From: VFKU01 sp038916785
Lineage (GTDB): Bacteria > Hydrogenedentota > Hydrogenedentia > Hydrogenedentales > GCA-2746185
Direction: 5' to 3'
DNA length: 64,000 bases
NCBI GenBank assembly: GCA_038916785.1
Contig: JBCLBO010000001.1
Coordinates: 62,001-126,000, forward strand
Shown here: positions 9,063-16,942 of the stretch, piece after piece
Layout: each line of letters starts with the position of its first letter
How positions within the stretch are numbered: position 1 is the first letter of the stretch
Translations under genes and position numbers: made by a program
The notes under the pieces: model-generated
What the model was told of the DNA's origin: nothing
What the model saw: only the letters and a program-made list of their open reading frames with translations
Database searches by the model: none

Positions 9063-10132
9063 TGGAGCATTATTCCGCGGAAGACAGCTTCGGATAATTT
9101 CGGCGGCACCATATTCCCGACCTGCTGTTGCTGAAATCCTATCGTGCCACTGAAACAGAAATCGTCAGGCACTGATTGAATTCGTGCAGCTTCGCGAATC
9201 GAAAGGCCTCGATTCTCGGTGGGGTGAATTAGCATGTTTTTCCTAAAATTTCCTATCACTACTGATGGCTTTGCAGGATCAAGTCGGCGGTAAATCCATG
9301 CATGGCAACGTTCGCGATCGGTGTAATTCCGAAATAGCGATTCGGGTACGTCCTCCCAGTTTCCGCCAGGAGGCACGTGCCGATAGCGCTCAATGATGTG
9401 TGTAGCGCTTTTCGTCACTAGGTTTCCGCGCACCGTCCGACAACCATTTCGCAAACCCCGGACGTACTTGCTGGTCGCCTTAGCCTTGTAGGGCAGTTCA
9501 TCGACATTCGAACCGTTGTCGAGGGTTGGCAAATCCCGAATTGCCGTACGGACCGAGACTGCCTTACCAACATGAGGAGTTGGAAAATCATAAGAGTGAC
9601 CAGTCCGTGAACCAACAAAGAAAGCCCTGGTTCGACTCTGGGGCACTCCGAAGTCGCGAGCATTGAGCAATTGAAAGGCGGTTGTATACCCGATTTTCTC
9701 CAATGCTTTGAGCACGGAAATTACAAATCGACCGCCTTCGGTCTCAGTGATTCCCTTAACATTTTCCATAACGACCCAATCGGGCTTCCATTGCTTAACG
9801 AGACGCACGAATTCCTTGAATAGCCAATTATTCGGGTTTTGAGCGTTGCGCGTTTTCTGGTTGGAAGTAGAAAACCCTTGACACGGCGGACCGCCAAAAA
9901 TTACAGACATCGCACCACGCGGTTTTGGAGGTAGAGTCTTCAAGGCTCTTATGTCGCCAACATGCATCGGGATGTCGGGAAAGTTCAACTGATAAGTGGC
10001 AGCAGCTTTCGAACACTTTTCGACTGCGAAAATGACATCCACTCCGGCTCGCGTGGCTCCTAAAGTCATTCCGCCTGCGCCACAAAATAAATCTATGCCG
10101 ACCAATCTTTTTTGATTTTTCAGTCGATGCAT
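9059..10132 (-). CDS. DNA (cytosine-5-)-methyltransferase
   Basis: The 357-residue enzyme transfers a methyl group from SAM to C5 of cytosine in DNA. All main motifs are present in order: I (DLFCGAGGMTLG, about 14-25), IV with the catalytic Cys (GGPPCQGFS), VI (ENVKG), VIII (QSRTRAFFVG), IX (R-L-D-P-A-K-P-S) and X (QVGNMVPP) near the C-terminus. The target-recognition region between VIII and IX is short. It is the first gene of the minus-strand cassette. No conventional restriction endonuclease gene is adjacent, so a plain type II restriction-modification pair is not supported. Confidence 0.96.
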   Translation of the reverse strand: MHRLKNQKRLVGIDLFCGAGGMTLGATRAGVDVIFAVEKCSKAAATYQLNFPDIPMHVGDIRALKTLPPKPRGAMSVIFGGPPCQGFSTSNQKTRNAQNPNNWLFKEFVRLVKQWKPDWVVMENVKGITETEGGRFVISVLKALEKIGYTTAFQLLNARDFGVPQSRTRAFFVGSRTGHSYDFPTPHVGKAVSVRTAIRDLPTLDNGSNVDELPYKAKATSKYVRGLRNGCRTVRGNLVTKSATHIIERYRHVPPGGNWEDVPESLFRNYTDRERCHAWIYRRLDPAKPSVVIGNFRKNMLIHPTENRGLSIREAARIQSVPDDFCFSGTIGFQQQQVGNMVPPKLSEAVFRGIMLQ

Positions 10133-10180
10133 AGTGGCAGAGAGATCCTAAAGGGCAGGAAACATACACCATCAGAGTCT

Positions 10181-10209
10181 ATAATGCGAAACTGTACACC
10201 TATATGCAA
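10181..10209 (-). promoter_or_regulatory. Candidate sigma-70 promoter of the methyltransferase cassette
   Basis: On the minus strand TTGCAT (-35) and CATTAT (-10) are separated by 17 bases and lie about 50 bases upstream of the methyltransferase ATG. The gap to the neighbouring oxidoreductase gene is only 86 bases, so the cassette promoter has to be here or inside that gene. The match is moderate. Confidence 0.35.
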
Positions 10210-10218
10210 ACGAAAGCG

Positions 10219-11232
10219 TTACGACACCTTCACCAACTGTTTCCCCATATTCTCGCCCTTGAGCATTCGCATGAAGGCTTTGGGGGTGTTTTCTAGGCCG
10301 TCGAGAATGTCTTCGCGGTATTTTAGTTTGCCTTCTTTTAGCCATTGGCCCATTTGCTGGATGCCTTCGGGCCAGCGATTCATGAAGCGGGAGACGATGA
10401 AGCCTTCTGCCCGGGCTTGTTTGACGAGGAGGGTCATGTAGGTGGAGCGGGGGCCCATGTCGGGTTTTTCTAGGTTGTATTGCGAGATGACGCCGCAGAT
10501 GCTGATGCGGGCGAAGTTGGCTAGGTTCATGAAGACGGCGTCGGTCATTTCGCCGCCGACGTTGTCGAAGTAGCAGTCGATGCCTTTGGGGCAGAGTTCG
10601 CGGATTTTTCCGGCGAAGTCTTTGGTGGGGACGGTTTTGTAGTTGAAGGCGGCGTCGTAGCCGCAGTCGTTGAGGAGGTACTTCACTTTGTCATCGGAGC
10701 CGGCGCTGCCGACGACGCGCAGGCCTTTAATCTTGGCGATCTGGCCGACGATCGCGCCGACCGCTCCGGCCGCGCCGGAGACGTACGCGGTCTCGCCGGC
10801 TTTGGGCGTGCAGATGTCGAGGAAGCCGAAGTAGGCCGTCATGCCGGGCATGCCGAGGACGCCGAGCGCCATGGAGATGGACGCGAGGCGCGGGTCGAGC
10901 TTTTGGACGTCGGCGCCGGTGCTGAGGTGGTAGTCCTGCCAGCCCCACATGCCGAGGACGGCCTGGCCTTTGGGGAACTCGGGGTGGTTCGACTCGACGA
11001 CTTCGCCAACGGCGCCGCCGGGAATGGGCTTGCCGATTTCGAAGGGGTCGACGTAGCTGCGCACGCCGGTCATGCGGCCGCGCATGTAGGGATCGACGGA
11101 GAGGAATTTGGTGCGGACGACGAATTGGCCGGGGCCGGCTTTGGGCATGGGCAGTTCGAGTTGCTTGAAGTCGGAGTCTTTGGGAAAGCCGGCGGGGTGT
11201 GCGGCCAGCGCGATGGCGCGATTGGTGGACAT
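10219..11232 (-). CDS. NADP-dependent MDR-family oxidoreductase (enone reductase type)
   Basis: The ATG at 11232 is preceded by AGGGAG at good spacing. The open frame further upstream lacks conserved sequence. The 337-residue product belongs to the zinc-free medium-chain reductases (prostaglandin/leukotriene and curcumin reductase group). Signatures are V-D-P-Y-M-R-G-R-M (about 45-53), the NADP-binding A-A-G-A-V-G-A-I-V-G block (about 150-160) and F-D-N-V-G-G. It would reduce C=C bonds of alpha,beta-unsaturated carbonyls. It is transcribed alone, tail-to-head with the lower-G+C cassette, and itself has the host-like composition. Confidence 0.88.
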   Translation of the reverse strand: MSTNRAIALAAHPAGFPKDSDFKQLELPMPKAGPGQFVVRTKFLSVDPYMRGRMTGVRSYVDPFEIGKPIPGGAVGEVVESNHPEFPKGQAVLGMWGWQDYHLSTGADVQKLDPRLASISMALGVLGMPGMTAYFGFLDICTPKAGETAYVSGAAGAVGAIVGQIAKIKGLRVVGSAGSDDKVKYLLNDCGYDAAFNYKTVPTKDFAGKIRELCPKGIDCYFDNVGGEMTDAVFMNLANFARISICGVISQYNLEKPDMGPRSTYMTLLVKQARAEGFIVSRFMNRWPEGIQQMGQWLKEGKLKYREDILDGLENTPKAFMRMLKGENMGKQLVKVS

Positions 11233-11354
11233 GGTGTGCAGTCTCCCTGGGTGAGAAAAGGGGATTGTCTCAGGCGGCGCGAGGCGGGTCAAGGTTTTAC
11301 CGCTTTCAAATTGCTGGGTCAAAGGTCGTTAGTGAGTCCCTCCGGGACTGAGGT

Positions 11355-11383
11355 TTGCCGAGGCACGGGGCCGTATATATAGT
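11355..11383 (+). promoter_or_regulatory. Candidate sigma-70 promoter of the ABC ATPase gene
   Basis: TTGCCG and TATAGT are separated by 17 bases, with the predicted start of transcription about 60 bases upstream of the ATG. A small perfect hairpin (AGTCCC, TCC, GGGACT) ends just upstream. Confidence 0.42.
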
Positions 11384-11449
11384 GAGCGTGAAGCGCGGAA
11401 GATCAAGGGTCGACTACGAGCACGATTACGATAGGGGCTGGGGATTCTG

Positions 11450-12553
11450 ATGGCGGGCGTTATTCTCGATAAGGTGTCGAAGGTGTTTCCCGGCGACGTG
11501 GTCGCCGTGAAGGATTTTTCGATGGAGATCGCCGACGGCGAATTTGTCGTGCTGGTCGGGCCGTCGGGCTGTGGGAAATCGACGACGCTGCGGATGATCG
11601 CGGGGCTGGAGGAGATTTCGTCGGGCGAGGTCCGGATCGGCGATCGCGTGGTGAACGAGGTCGAGCCGAAGGACCGTGATATCGCGATGGTCTTTCAGAA
11701 TTACGCTTTGTACCCCCACATGACCGTGTACAAGAACATGGCGTTTGGGCTGAAACTGCGCAAGATTCCTCGCAAAGAAATCGATGCGAAGGTGCGCGAG
11801 ACGGCGCGGGTGCTGGGCATCGAGGAGTTGCTGGGGCGCAAGCCGAAGGCGCTCTCGGGCGGTCAGCGGCAGCGCGTGGCGGTGGGCCGGGCGATCGTGC
11901 GCGATCCGAAGGTGTTTCTGTTTGACGAGCCGCTGTCGAACCTGGACGCGATGCTGCGCGTGCAGATGCGCGGCGAGATCGGAAAGTTACATAGGCGTCT
12001 CGGCACGACGATGATCTACGTGACGCACGATCAGGTCGAAGCGATGACGATGGGCGACCGGATCGTCGTGATGCTGGGAGGGGAAATCCAGCAGATCGCG
12101 ACGCCGATGGATTTGTACAGGAAACCTAAGAACAAATTTGTGGCCGGATTCATCGGCACGCCTCCGATGAATTTCTTGGACGGCACCCTGCGCGGGCAGA
12201 ACGGCGCGTTACGATTTGTCGCGGGCGATGGGGTCGCGCTGGACGTCGATCCGCGGAGCTATCCCGGTCTCGGCCGCTACGAGGGCAAGCAGATCACGAT
12301 GGGATTGCGCCCGGAGGCGTTTATCGAGAATCCGTCCCAGGCTGCGGTGGCCGGCAAGAGCCTGACGGCCATCGTGACGCTGGTCGAGCCGCTGGGCGCG
12401 GAGACCTATCTCTACCTTGACGCCGCGGGCCACGCGCTGACGGCACGCGTCTCGGGCGATGTGCAGCCGCGGACGGCATCCGCTCACGTGCTGGACGTCG
12501 ATATGAGCCGAGCGCACTACTTTGATCCGATCACCGAGGCGGCGATAGTTTAG
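11450..12553 (+). CDS. ugpC: ABC transporter ATP-binding protein, MalK/UgpC type
   Basis: The 367-residue ATPase energises a carbohydrate-type importer. Motifs are Walker A GPSGCGKST (about 38-46), Q-loop V-F-Q-N-Y-A-L-Y-P-H, signature L-S-G-G-Q-R-Q-R-V-A, Walker B V-F-L-F-D-E-P-L-S-N-L-D and H-loop Y-V-T-H-D-Q-V-E-A. Residues about 240-367 form the TOBE-type regulatory domain typical of MalK, UgpC and MsmX. No permease or binding-protein gene is nearby, so it may be a shared ATPase serving several importers. The symbol is by similarity of type, and MsmX or MalK would fit as well. Confidence 0.92.
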   Translation: MAGVILDKVSKVFPGDVVAVKDFSMEIADGEFVVLVGPSGCGKSTTLRMIAGLEEISSGEVRIGDRVVNEVEPKDRDIAMVFQNYALYPHMTVYKNMAFGLKLRKIPRKEIDAKVRETARVLGIEELLGRKPKALSGGQRQRVAVGRAIVRDPKVFLFDEPLSNLDAMLRVQMRGEIGKLHRRLGTTMIYVTHDQVEAMTMGDRIVVMLGGEIQQIATPMDLYRKPKNKFVAGFIGTPPMNFLDGTLRGQNGALRFVAGDGVALDVDPRSYPGLGRYEGKQITMGLRPEAFIENPSQAAVAGKSLTAIVTLVEPLGAETYLYLDAAGHALTARVSGDVQPRTASAHVLDVDMSRAHYFDPITEAAIV

Positions 12554-13060
12554 CCGCGAGCACGTCCGGCAGAGAGGCTGCGGCATGTCCAATAGTCCAA
12601 AGACGCGATACGCCAAGAGCGGCGCTCGATTTCTCGACTGTTTTTTTCGACAACGTTCGGGGAAGGGCGGAGGGGCTGATCGGGTGAAACGAGGGCTGCG
12701 GGAGGACTTTGACGAAAACGGTCGATAGGGCCTGGAATTGGCGCAGTTCTCGTTGAGGTCACATTTCGTAAGTGCCTGAAAACAATAGAGTTATGTATGC
12801 ACTGCGATGTGGCACAGAATATGCCCTGGATGGGTGGTTGCGAGAGTTGATACCCAGCGGTCGCCCTGGCCGCGACAGGCATCCCCCCGACGCCTGATTG
12901 GGTTGAGAGCTTCGTGGCCGAGTTAGTAGTCCCCTGCCCTCCAAGGGCGATGCCCTTGGGGCGGGAGCACGGAGACCGGACCGCAGCGCGGGCCGGCCTC
13001 CACTTTTTTTGGGGTTGTGCGCAGTCTGTTATCCTCGCGCGGGAAGCTGGGGGAGCGCGC
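12554..13060. other. Intergenic stretch with two hairpins, no gene seen
   Basis: I see no supported coding sequence. A 47-codon frame at 12585 lacks a ribosome-binding site and conserved features. The stretch contains an 8-bp perfect hairpin CCAAGGGC-GAT-GCCCTTGG (12941-12959) with GCC/GGC outside it, and the terminator-like element listed separately. Confidence 0.5.
12971..13010 (+). terminator. Terminator-like hairpin with T tract
   Basis: The stem pairs GGAG with CTCC and CCGG with CCGG, interrupted by single mismatches, around loop GCAGCGC. It is followed by CAC and seven T. It lies about 420 bases after the ABC gene and just before the epimerase start, so it could end read-through or attenuate the epimerase transcript. 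Confidence 0.4.
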
Positions 13061-14062
13061 TTGGCCGTCACATCGCTGGAACCGTTCGCCGATCGCCGGG
13101 TGTTGGTGCTGGGCGGCTTGGGCTTCATAGGGAGCACGCTGGCGATTCGCTGCGCGGAGGCGGGCGCCCGGGTGACGGTGCTCGATTCGCTGATCAACCA
13201 CGGCGGCGGCAATCCCGTGAATCTGGCCGGGTACGAGAGCCGGATTCGAGTCATTATCAACGACATCCGGGATTTCCTGCTGATCAATCCGGTGGTGGTC
13301 GAGCAGGATTTCATTTTCAATTGCGCGGGGCACACCTCGCACGCCTATTCCATGCGCGATCCGTTTTTGGACATCGACATCAATTGCAAAGGGTCGATGA
13401 ATATATTGGAAGCGCTGCGCGGGGCGAAGTCGCCGGCGCGGATCGTGTACGTGGGGACGAGTACGCAGTGCGGGCCGATGCTGCGCGATCCGATCGACGA
13501 GGAGCACCCGGAGTATCCGCTGGACATCTATTCGGCGAACAAGAGCGCGGCGGAGAAGTATCATCTGATTTACCATCGCGCGCATGGTCTGCGGACGACG
13601 GTGGTGCGGTTGGCGAACGTGTATGGCCCACGGGCGAACATTAAGAATCCCCACGGCGGCGTTCTCAATTATTTCGTGGGGCTCGCGCTGCAAGGCAAGG
13701 ACCTGACGATTTACGGCGAGGGCACGCAGCGGCGCAACGTGCTGTATGTGGATGATTGCGTGGACGCGATTCTTTCGGTGGCGGCGAGCGATGCGGGGCT
13801 GGGGCAGACGCTGTTCGCGGCGGGTGACGAGGAATATACGGTGGCGGAGTTTGCGGCGCGGCTGGTGGATATCCTGGGCCGCGGGGCGGTGAAACACGTG
13901 CCGTGGCCGGAGAACTGGGTGTCGATGGACGTGGGCGACGTTTCGGTTTCCAGCGCGCGCATCCGCGAATTGATTGGGTGGCGGCCGACGACGCCGCTTG
14001 AACTGGGAATCCGCAGGACCTGGGAGTATTTTTTGGCGCGACTCGAACGGTATTTGAAGTAG
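13061..14062 (+). CDS. NAD-dependent epimerase/dehydratase (extended SDR, sugar-nucleotide type)
   Basis: I place the start at TTG 13061 because GGGGGAG lies 6 bases upstream and the Rossmann fold begins 14 residues later. There is no suitable ATG. The 333-residue protein has the NAD-binding G-G-L-G-F-I-G-S motif (about 19-26), the catalytic Y-S-A-N-K (YxxxK) preceded by a T-S-T segment, and typical N-V-Y-G-P and G-E-G-T-Q-R-R-N-V-L-Y-V-D-D blocks. These are features of UDP-glucose 4-epimerase and dTDP-glucose 4,6-dehydratase relatives, which make precursors of surface sugars. The exact substrate is not determinable. Confidence 0.88.
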   Translation: MAVTSLEPFADRRVLVLGGLGFIGSTLAIRCAEAGARVTVLDSLINHGGGNPVNLAGYESRIRVIINDIRDFLLINPVVVEQDFIFNCAGHTSHAYSMRDPFLDIDINCKGSMNILEALRGAKSPARIVYVGTSTQCGPMLRDPIDEEHPEYPLDIYSANKSAAEKYHLIYHRAHGLRTTVVRLANVYGPRANIKNPHGGVLNYFVGLALQGKDLTIYGEGTQRRNVLYVDDCVDAILSVAASDAGLGQTLFAAGDEEYTVAEFAARLVDILGRGAVKHVPWPENWVSMDVGDVSVSSARIRELIGWRPTTPLELGIRRTWEYFLARLERYLK

Positions 14063-14090
14063 GGACGCTGAGCGAGGGTGGAGTTTCGGG

Positions 14091-14170
14091 TGAGTGAGAT
14101 TGCGTCGTCGGCCGCAGAACTGAGCGCGTGAGTGAGGGGCGGATCGCTGGCGCGGCCCCCTCGCAATGAC
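14091..14170 (+). repeat. Degenerate GAGATTGC...CTCGCAATGAC intergenic repeat, copy 1
   Basis: The segment starts with GTGAGATTGCGTCGTCG and ends with CCTCGCAATGACGG. The same end sequences occur at 15703-15743 in a shorter version. It separates the epimerase and gpsA genes. The two ends are partly complementary (GAGATTGC against GCAATGAC), so it can fold back on itself. Confidence 0.55.
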
Positions 14171-14181
14171 GGGAGACAGCG

Positions 14182-15159
14182 ATGTATATCGAAGTGGTCG
14201 GTGCAGGGAGCTGGGGGCTGGCGCTGGCGCGGGTGGCGGCGTTGAACGGCCATCGCGTGCGCTTGTGGTGCCGGGCGGAGGACGGGCCGGAGCAACTGCG
14301 CGAGTCGCGGACGAGTCCGGTGTATCTGCCAGGCGTGAAACTCCCGGAGTCGGTCGAGATTTCACTGGACGACGATCCGTCGGTGGACATCGCCGTGCTG
14401 GCAGTGCCGTCGCATGTGATGCGCACGGCGGCGGAGTTGCACCGGTTCTCGGAGAAGACGATTCGAGTGAGCGTGGCGAAGGGGATCGAAAACGAAAGCC
14501 TCCAGCGGATGTCGGAAGTGATCCGCGAGGTGAGCGGCACGCGGCGGATTGTGGTGCTGTCGGGACCGAGCCATGCGGAGGAAGTGGGGAAGGACTTGCC
14601 GTGCAGCGTGTGCGTAGCGGCGGAGGACATGGACCTGGCGTCGATCGTGCAACAGGCGTTTATGAGCGCGGCGTTCCGCGTGTATACGACGCCGGATGTC
14701 GTGGGCGTGGAGCTGGGCGGATCGCTGAAGAATGTGATCGCTATCGCGGCGGGCGTGTGCGACGGGTTGGCGCTGGGGGACAACGCGCGGTCGGCGCTGA
14801 TCACGCGCGGACTCGCGGAGATGTCCCGGCTGGGCGTGGCGATGGGGGCGGACCCGCTCACCTTCGCGGGGCTCAGCGGCATGGGCGATTTGATCGCGAC
14901 GTGCACGAGCACGCACTCGCGCAATCACAGCGTGGGCACGCGGATCGCCAAAGGGATGACGCCGGAGCAGGCGGTAGCGGCGTCGCCGATGGTGGCGGAG
15001 GGTGTGCGGACGTCGAAGTCGGTGCATGCGCTCGCGCGGCGGCACCTTGTGGAGATGCCGATTTCGGAGCAGGTATACCGCGTGCTCTTCGAGGGCGCGG
15101 ACCCGCGCGAGGCGATCGTGGAGCTGATGACGCGCGAGGCGCGGACGGAGCTGGGGTGA
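14182..15159 (+). CDS. gpsA: Glycerol-3-phosphate dehydrogenase [NAD(P)+]
   Basis: The 325-residue cytosolic enzyme reduces dihydroxyacetone phosphate to sn-glycerol 3-phosphate, the backbone of phospholipids. Motifs are the N-terminal V-G-A-G-S-W-G (6-12), the S-G-P-S-H-A-E-E block, V-E-L-G-G-S-L-K-N-V-I-A-I-A-A-G with the catalytic Lys, and G-D-L-I-A-T-C followed by S-R-N. Length and motif order match the family. GGGAGA precedes the ATG. A thioesterase gene follows after 26 bases, suggesting co-transcription in a lipid context. Confidence 0.97.
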   Translation: MYIEVVGAGSWGLALARVAALNGHRVRLWCRAEDGPEQLRESRTSPVYLPGVKLPESVEISLDDDPSVDIAVLAVPSHVMRTAAELHRFSEKTIRVSVAKGIENESLQRMSEVIREVSGTRRIVVLSGPSHAEEVGKDLPCSVCVAAEDMDLASIVQQAFMSAAFRVYTTPDVVGVELGGSLKNVIAIAAGVCDGLALGDNARSALITRGLAEMSRLGVAMGADPLTFAGLSGMGDLIATCTSTHSRNHSVGTRIAKGMTPEQAVAASPMVAEGVRTSKSVHALARRHLVEMPISEQVYRVLFEGADPREAIVELMTREARTELG

Positions 15160-15185
15160 GTGGACCTAGTGGACGGAGTGGGGCG

Positions 15186-15650
15186 ATGAACGGGGACGCG
15201 GTGCAGGAACTCATGCATATCAAGACCTGCTTCGGGTGTGGCACTGAGAATGCCCTCGGATTGCAACTCAAGACGCGCTGGAACGGTACGGAGGGCGTCT
15301 GCCATTTCGAGCCGCGGCCACACATGGTGGCGGCGCCGGGCGTGTTGAATGGAGGGATCATCGCGACGCTGATCGATTGCCATTCGGTGAGCACGGCGAT
15401 GGCGCACTTGTATCAGGCCGAGGGCCGGGCATTTGGATCGGAGCCGGGGATTTGGTGCGTGACGGCTTCGCTGAACGTGGATTTTAGGCGGCCTACTCCG
15501 GCGGATCAGCCGATCGAATTGCGCGCGCGGGTGACGGCGGACGATCGAGAGCGCGGCCGCGTCACGGTTGGGTGCGTGCTGAGCGCGGCGGGCAAGGAGC
15601 GGGCGGTGGGGACGGTGGTGGCGGTGCGGCTGAGGGAGAGCCGGGGGTGA
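15186..15650 (+). CDS. PaaI/THEM4-like hotdog thioesterase
   Basis: The 154-residue hotdog-fold protein opens with C-F-G-C-G-T-E-N-A-L-G-L, typical of THEM4/PaaI-like acyl-CoA thioesterases. The helix H-M-V-A-A-P-G-V-L-N-G-G-I-I-A-T-L-I-D follows, where the G-G and the Asp lie at the active site. The C-terminal half V-D-F-R-R-P-T-P is the usual strand-turn. It would hydrolyse an acyl-CoA. The ATG at 15186 is chosen over longer in-frame starts that overlap gpsA. GTGGGGC precedes it. Confidence 0.87.
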   Translation: MNGDAVQELMHIKTCFGCGTENALGLQLKTRWNGTEGVCHFEPRPHMVAAPGVLNGGIIATLIDCHSVSTAMAHLYQAEGRAFGSEPGIWCVTASLNVDFRRPTPADQPIELRARVTADDRERGRVTVGCVLSAAGKERAVGTVVAVRLRESRG

Positions 15651-16099
15651 CGGGGGATGACAGTTGTAGGGAATGTCGCGGGAGGGTTGGGATTTTCTGG
15701 TGGATGAGATTGCTTCGTCGCAAGCGCGCTCCTCGCAATGACGGTTTAGGCGGGGTTTTCAACGGAGCAACCTTCTATCATTTGCGCAAGCATCTCTGGA
15801 TTCCTTTGTGTTCCACGTCATACACTCGAAGCCTGCCGAAGAAAGGCAATCGGCATACCACGGGACGAAAGGCATACAACTCCTTTATTTGCAATGAGTT
15901 AGGCCTAGTGATGGCCCGAAGGATCGTTCCGAATCTTGGCGAGAAAATCCACGGCGTGGACAAATTCGCTAAATTTCGCCCGCAACTCGATCGTGATCGA
16001 CCGGGCGCATCCCGCGCGAGTTGCGGCGATGGTGGGGCGTGCCTAGAATGGCGAGTTCGCGCGCGAGCTTGGCGCGTTGAGGTTTGGAATCGCACCTAG
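15651..16099. other. Intergenic stretch with repeat copy, no gene seen
   Basis: No coding sequence is supported. The left part contains copy 2 of the GAGATTGC...CTCGCAATGAC repeat (15703-15743). The rest shows no clear structure and no recognisable promoter. Confidence 0.5.
15703..15743 (+). repeat. GAGATTGC...CTCGCAATGAC intergenic repeat, copy 2
   Basis: GATGAGATTGCTTCGTCG at the left and CCTCGCAATGACGG at the right match the ends of the 14091-14170 copy but with a shorter middle. The termini are partly complementary. Confidence 0.6.
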
Positions 16100-16942
16100 A
16101 TGACCTTCCGCATTCCCATACTCTGGTTGATTACAGCCGCCGTGTCCGTGGCCGCGACTCTGACCTTCGCGATTGCCTTTTATCCACGCGGCGCCACGGA
16201 GGAAGAGAAGTACGCCGTTGCTGCGCAGCGCAAGAAGGCGTACGACACGATCGGCCAGGGCACGCAGGAATACTCCGCGGGAAAGATCGACGCCGCGGTC
16301 GCCAAGTACCGCGAGGCGCTAACGATCGATCCCAAGGTAAGTTCCGCCTACTACCTAATCGGGACGACGGAGCTTAACGACGACAAGCTGAATGAAGCGG
16401 TGGCGCAGTTCGACCAGGCGCTCGCCTTCGACAAATATCCGGAACACATCTACAACAACCGCGGCGTCGCGCGTATGCGCCTGGGTGACACGAAGGGCGC
16501 GCTCAGCGATTTCGACGAAGCGCTTGCGCTACGCCCTTCGATGCTGCGACCGCGGATCAACCGCGGGCTGCTTCGACTTCAGCAGGGGGACGCGGCGGCG
16601 GCGGTCCAGGATCTAGACAGCGTGATCGCGGCGTGTGCGACGCCGGCCGATGGCATTGTGGCCTATGTCGGGCGCGGCATTGCGCGGGCAAAGCTCGGCG
16701 ACCTGGCGGGCGCGGAAGCGGACCTCTCACTGGCGCGCGAATGGGCCGAGGGGAAGGAGCGCGTGCTCAATATTCTGCGAAACCGCGCGGCGCTGCGCGA
16801 GCTGAAGGGCGATGGGGTGGGCGCGCAGGTGGACCGCGCGGAGTATGAGCGCCTGAAGGAGTTGCCGGAGACGAGCAAAGAATTCGTGCGCCCGCTGAAG
16901 GGCGCCGGCGATCCAACAAACGGAAGGGACGGCCAGCGATGA
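16100..16942 (+). CDS. Membrane-anchored TPR protein
   Basis: The 280-residue protein has one N-terminal transmembrane segment (about 5-27) and a series of tetratricopeptide repeats from about 45 to 225, for example Y-S-A-G-K-I-D-A-A-V-A-K-Y-R-E-A-L and N-N-R-G-V-A-R-M-R-L-G-D. Such proteins scaffold other proteins. The ATG of the acyl-CoA dehydrogenase gene overlaps its TGA (ATGA), so it is coupled to the fatty-acid genes downstream, but a functional link is not evident from sequence. Confidence 0.85.
   Translation: MTFRIPILWLITAAVSVAATLTFAIAFYPRGATEEEKYAVAAQRKKAYDTIGQGTQEYSAGKIDAAVAKYREALTIDPKVSSAYYLIGTTELNDDKLNEAVAQFDQALAFDKYPEHIYNNRGVARMRLGDTKGALSDFDEALALRPSMLRPRINRGLLRLQQGDAAAAVQDLDSVIAACATPADGIVAYVGRGIARAKLGDLAGAEADLSLAREWAEGKERVLNILRNRAALRELKGDGVGAQVDRAEYERLKELPETSKEFVRPLKGAGDPTNGRDGQR

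Noticed and set aside
5195..10132. Cassette interpreted as DISARM, BREX or a type II restriction-modification pair
   Set aside because: No DUF1998 helicase, PLD protein, PglZ, BrxL or recognised restriction endonuclease is present. Only the methyltransferase is shared with these systems.
12585..12728. 47-codon frame downstream of the ABC ATPase gene
   Set aside because: No Shine-Dalgarno, no hydrophobic or conserved pattern, and unusual composition.
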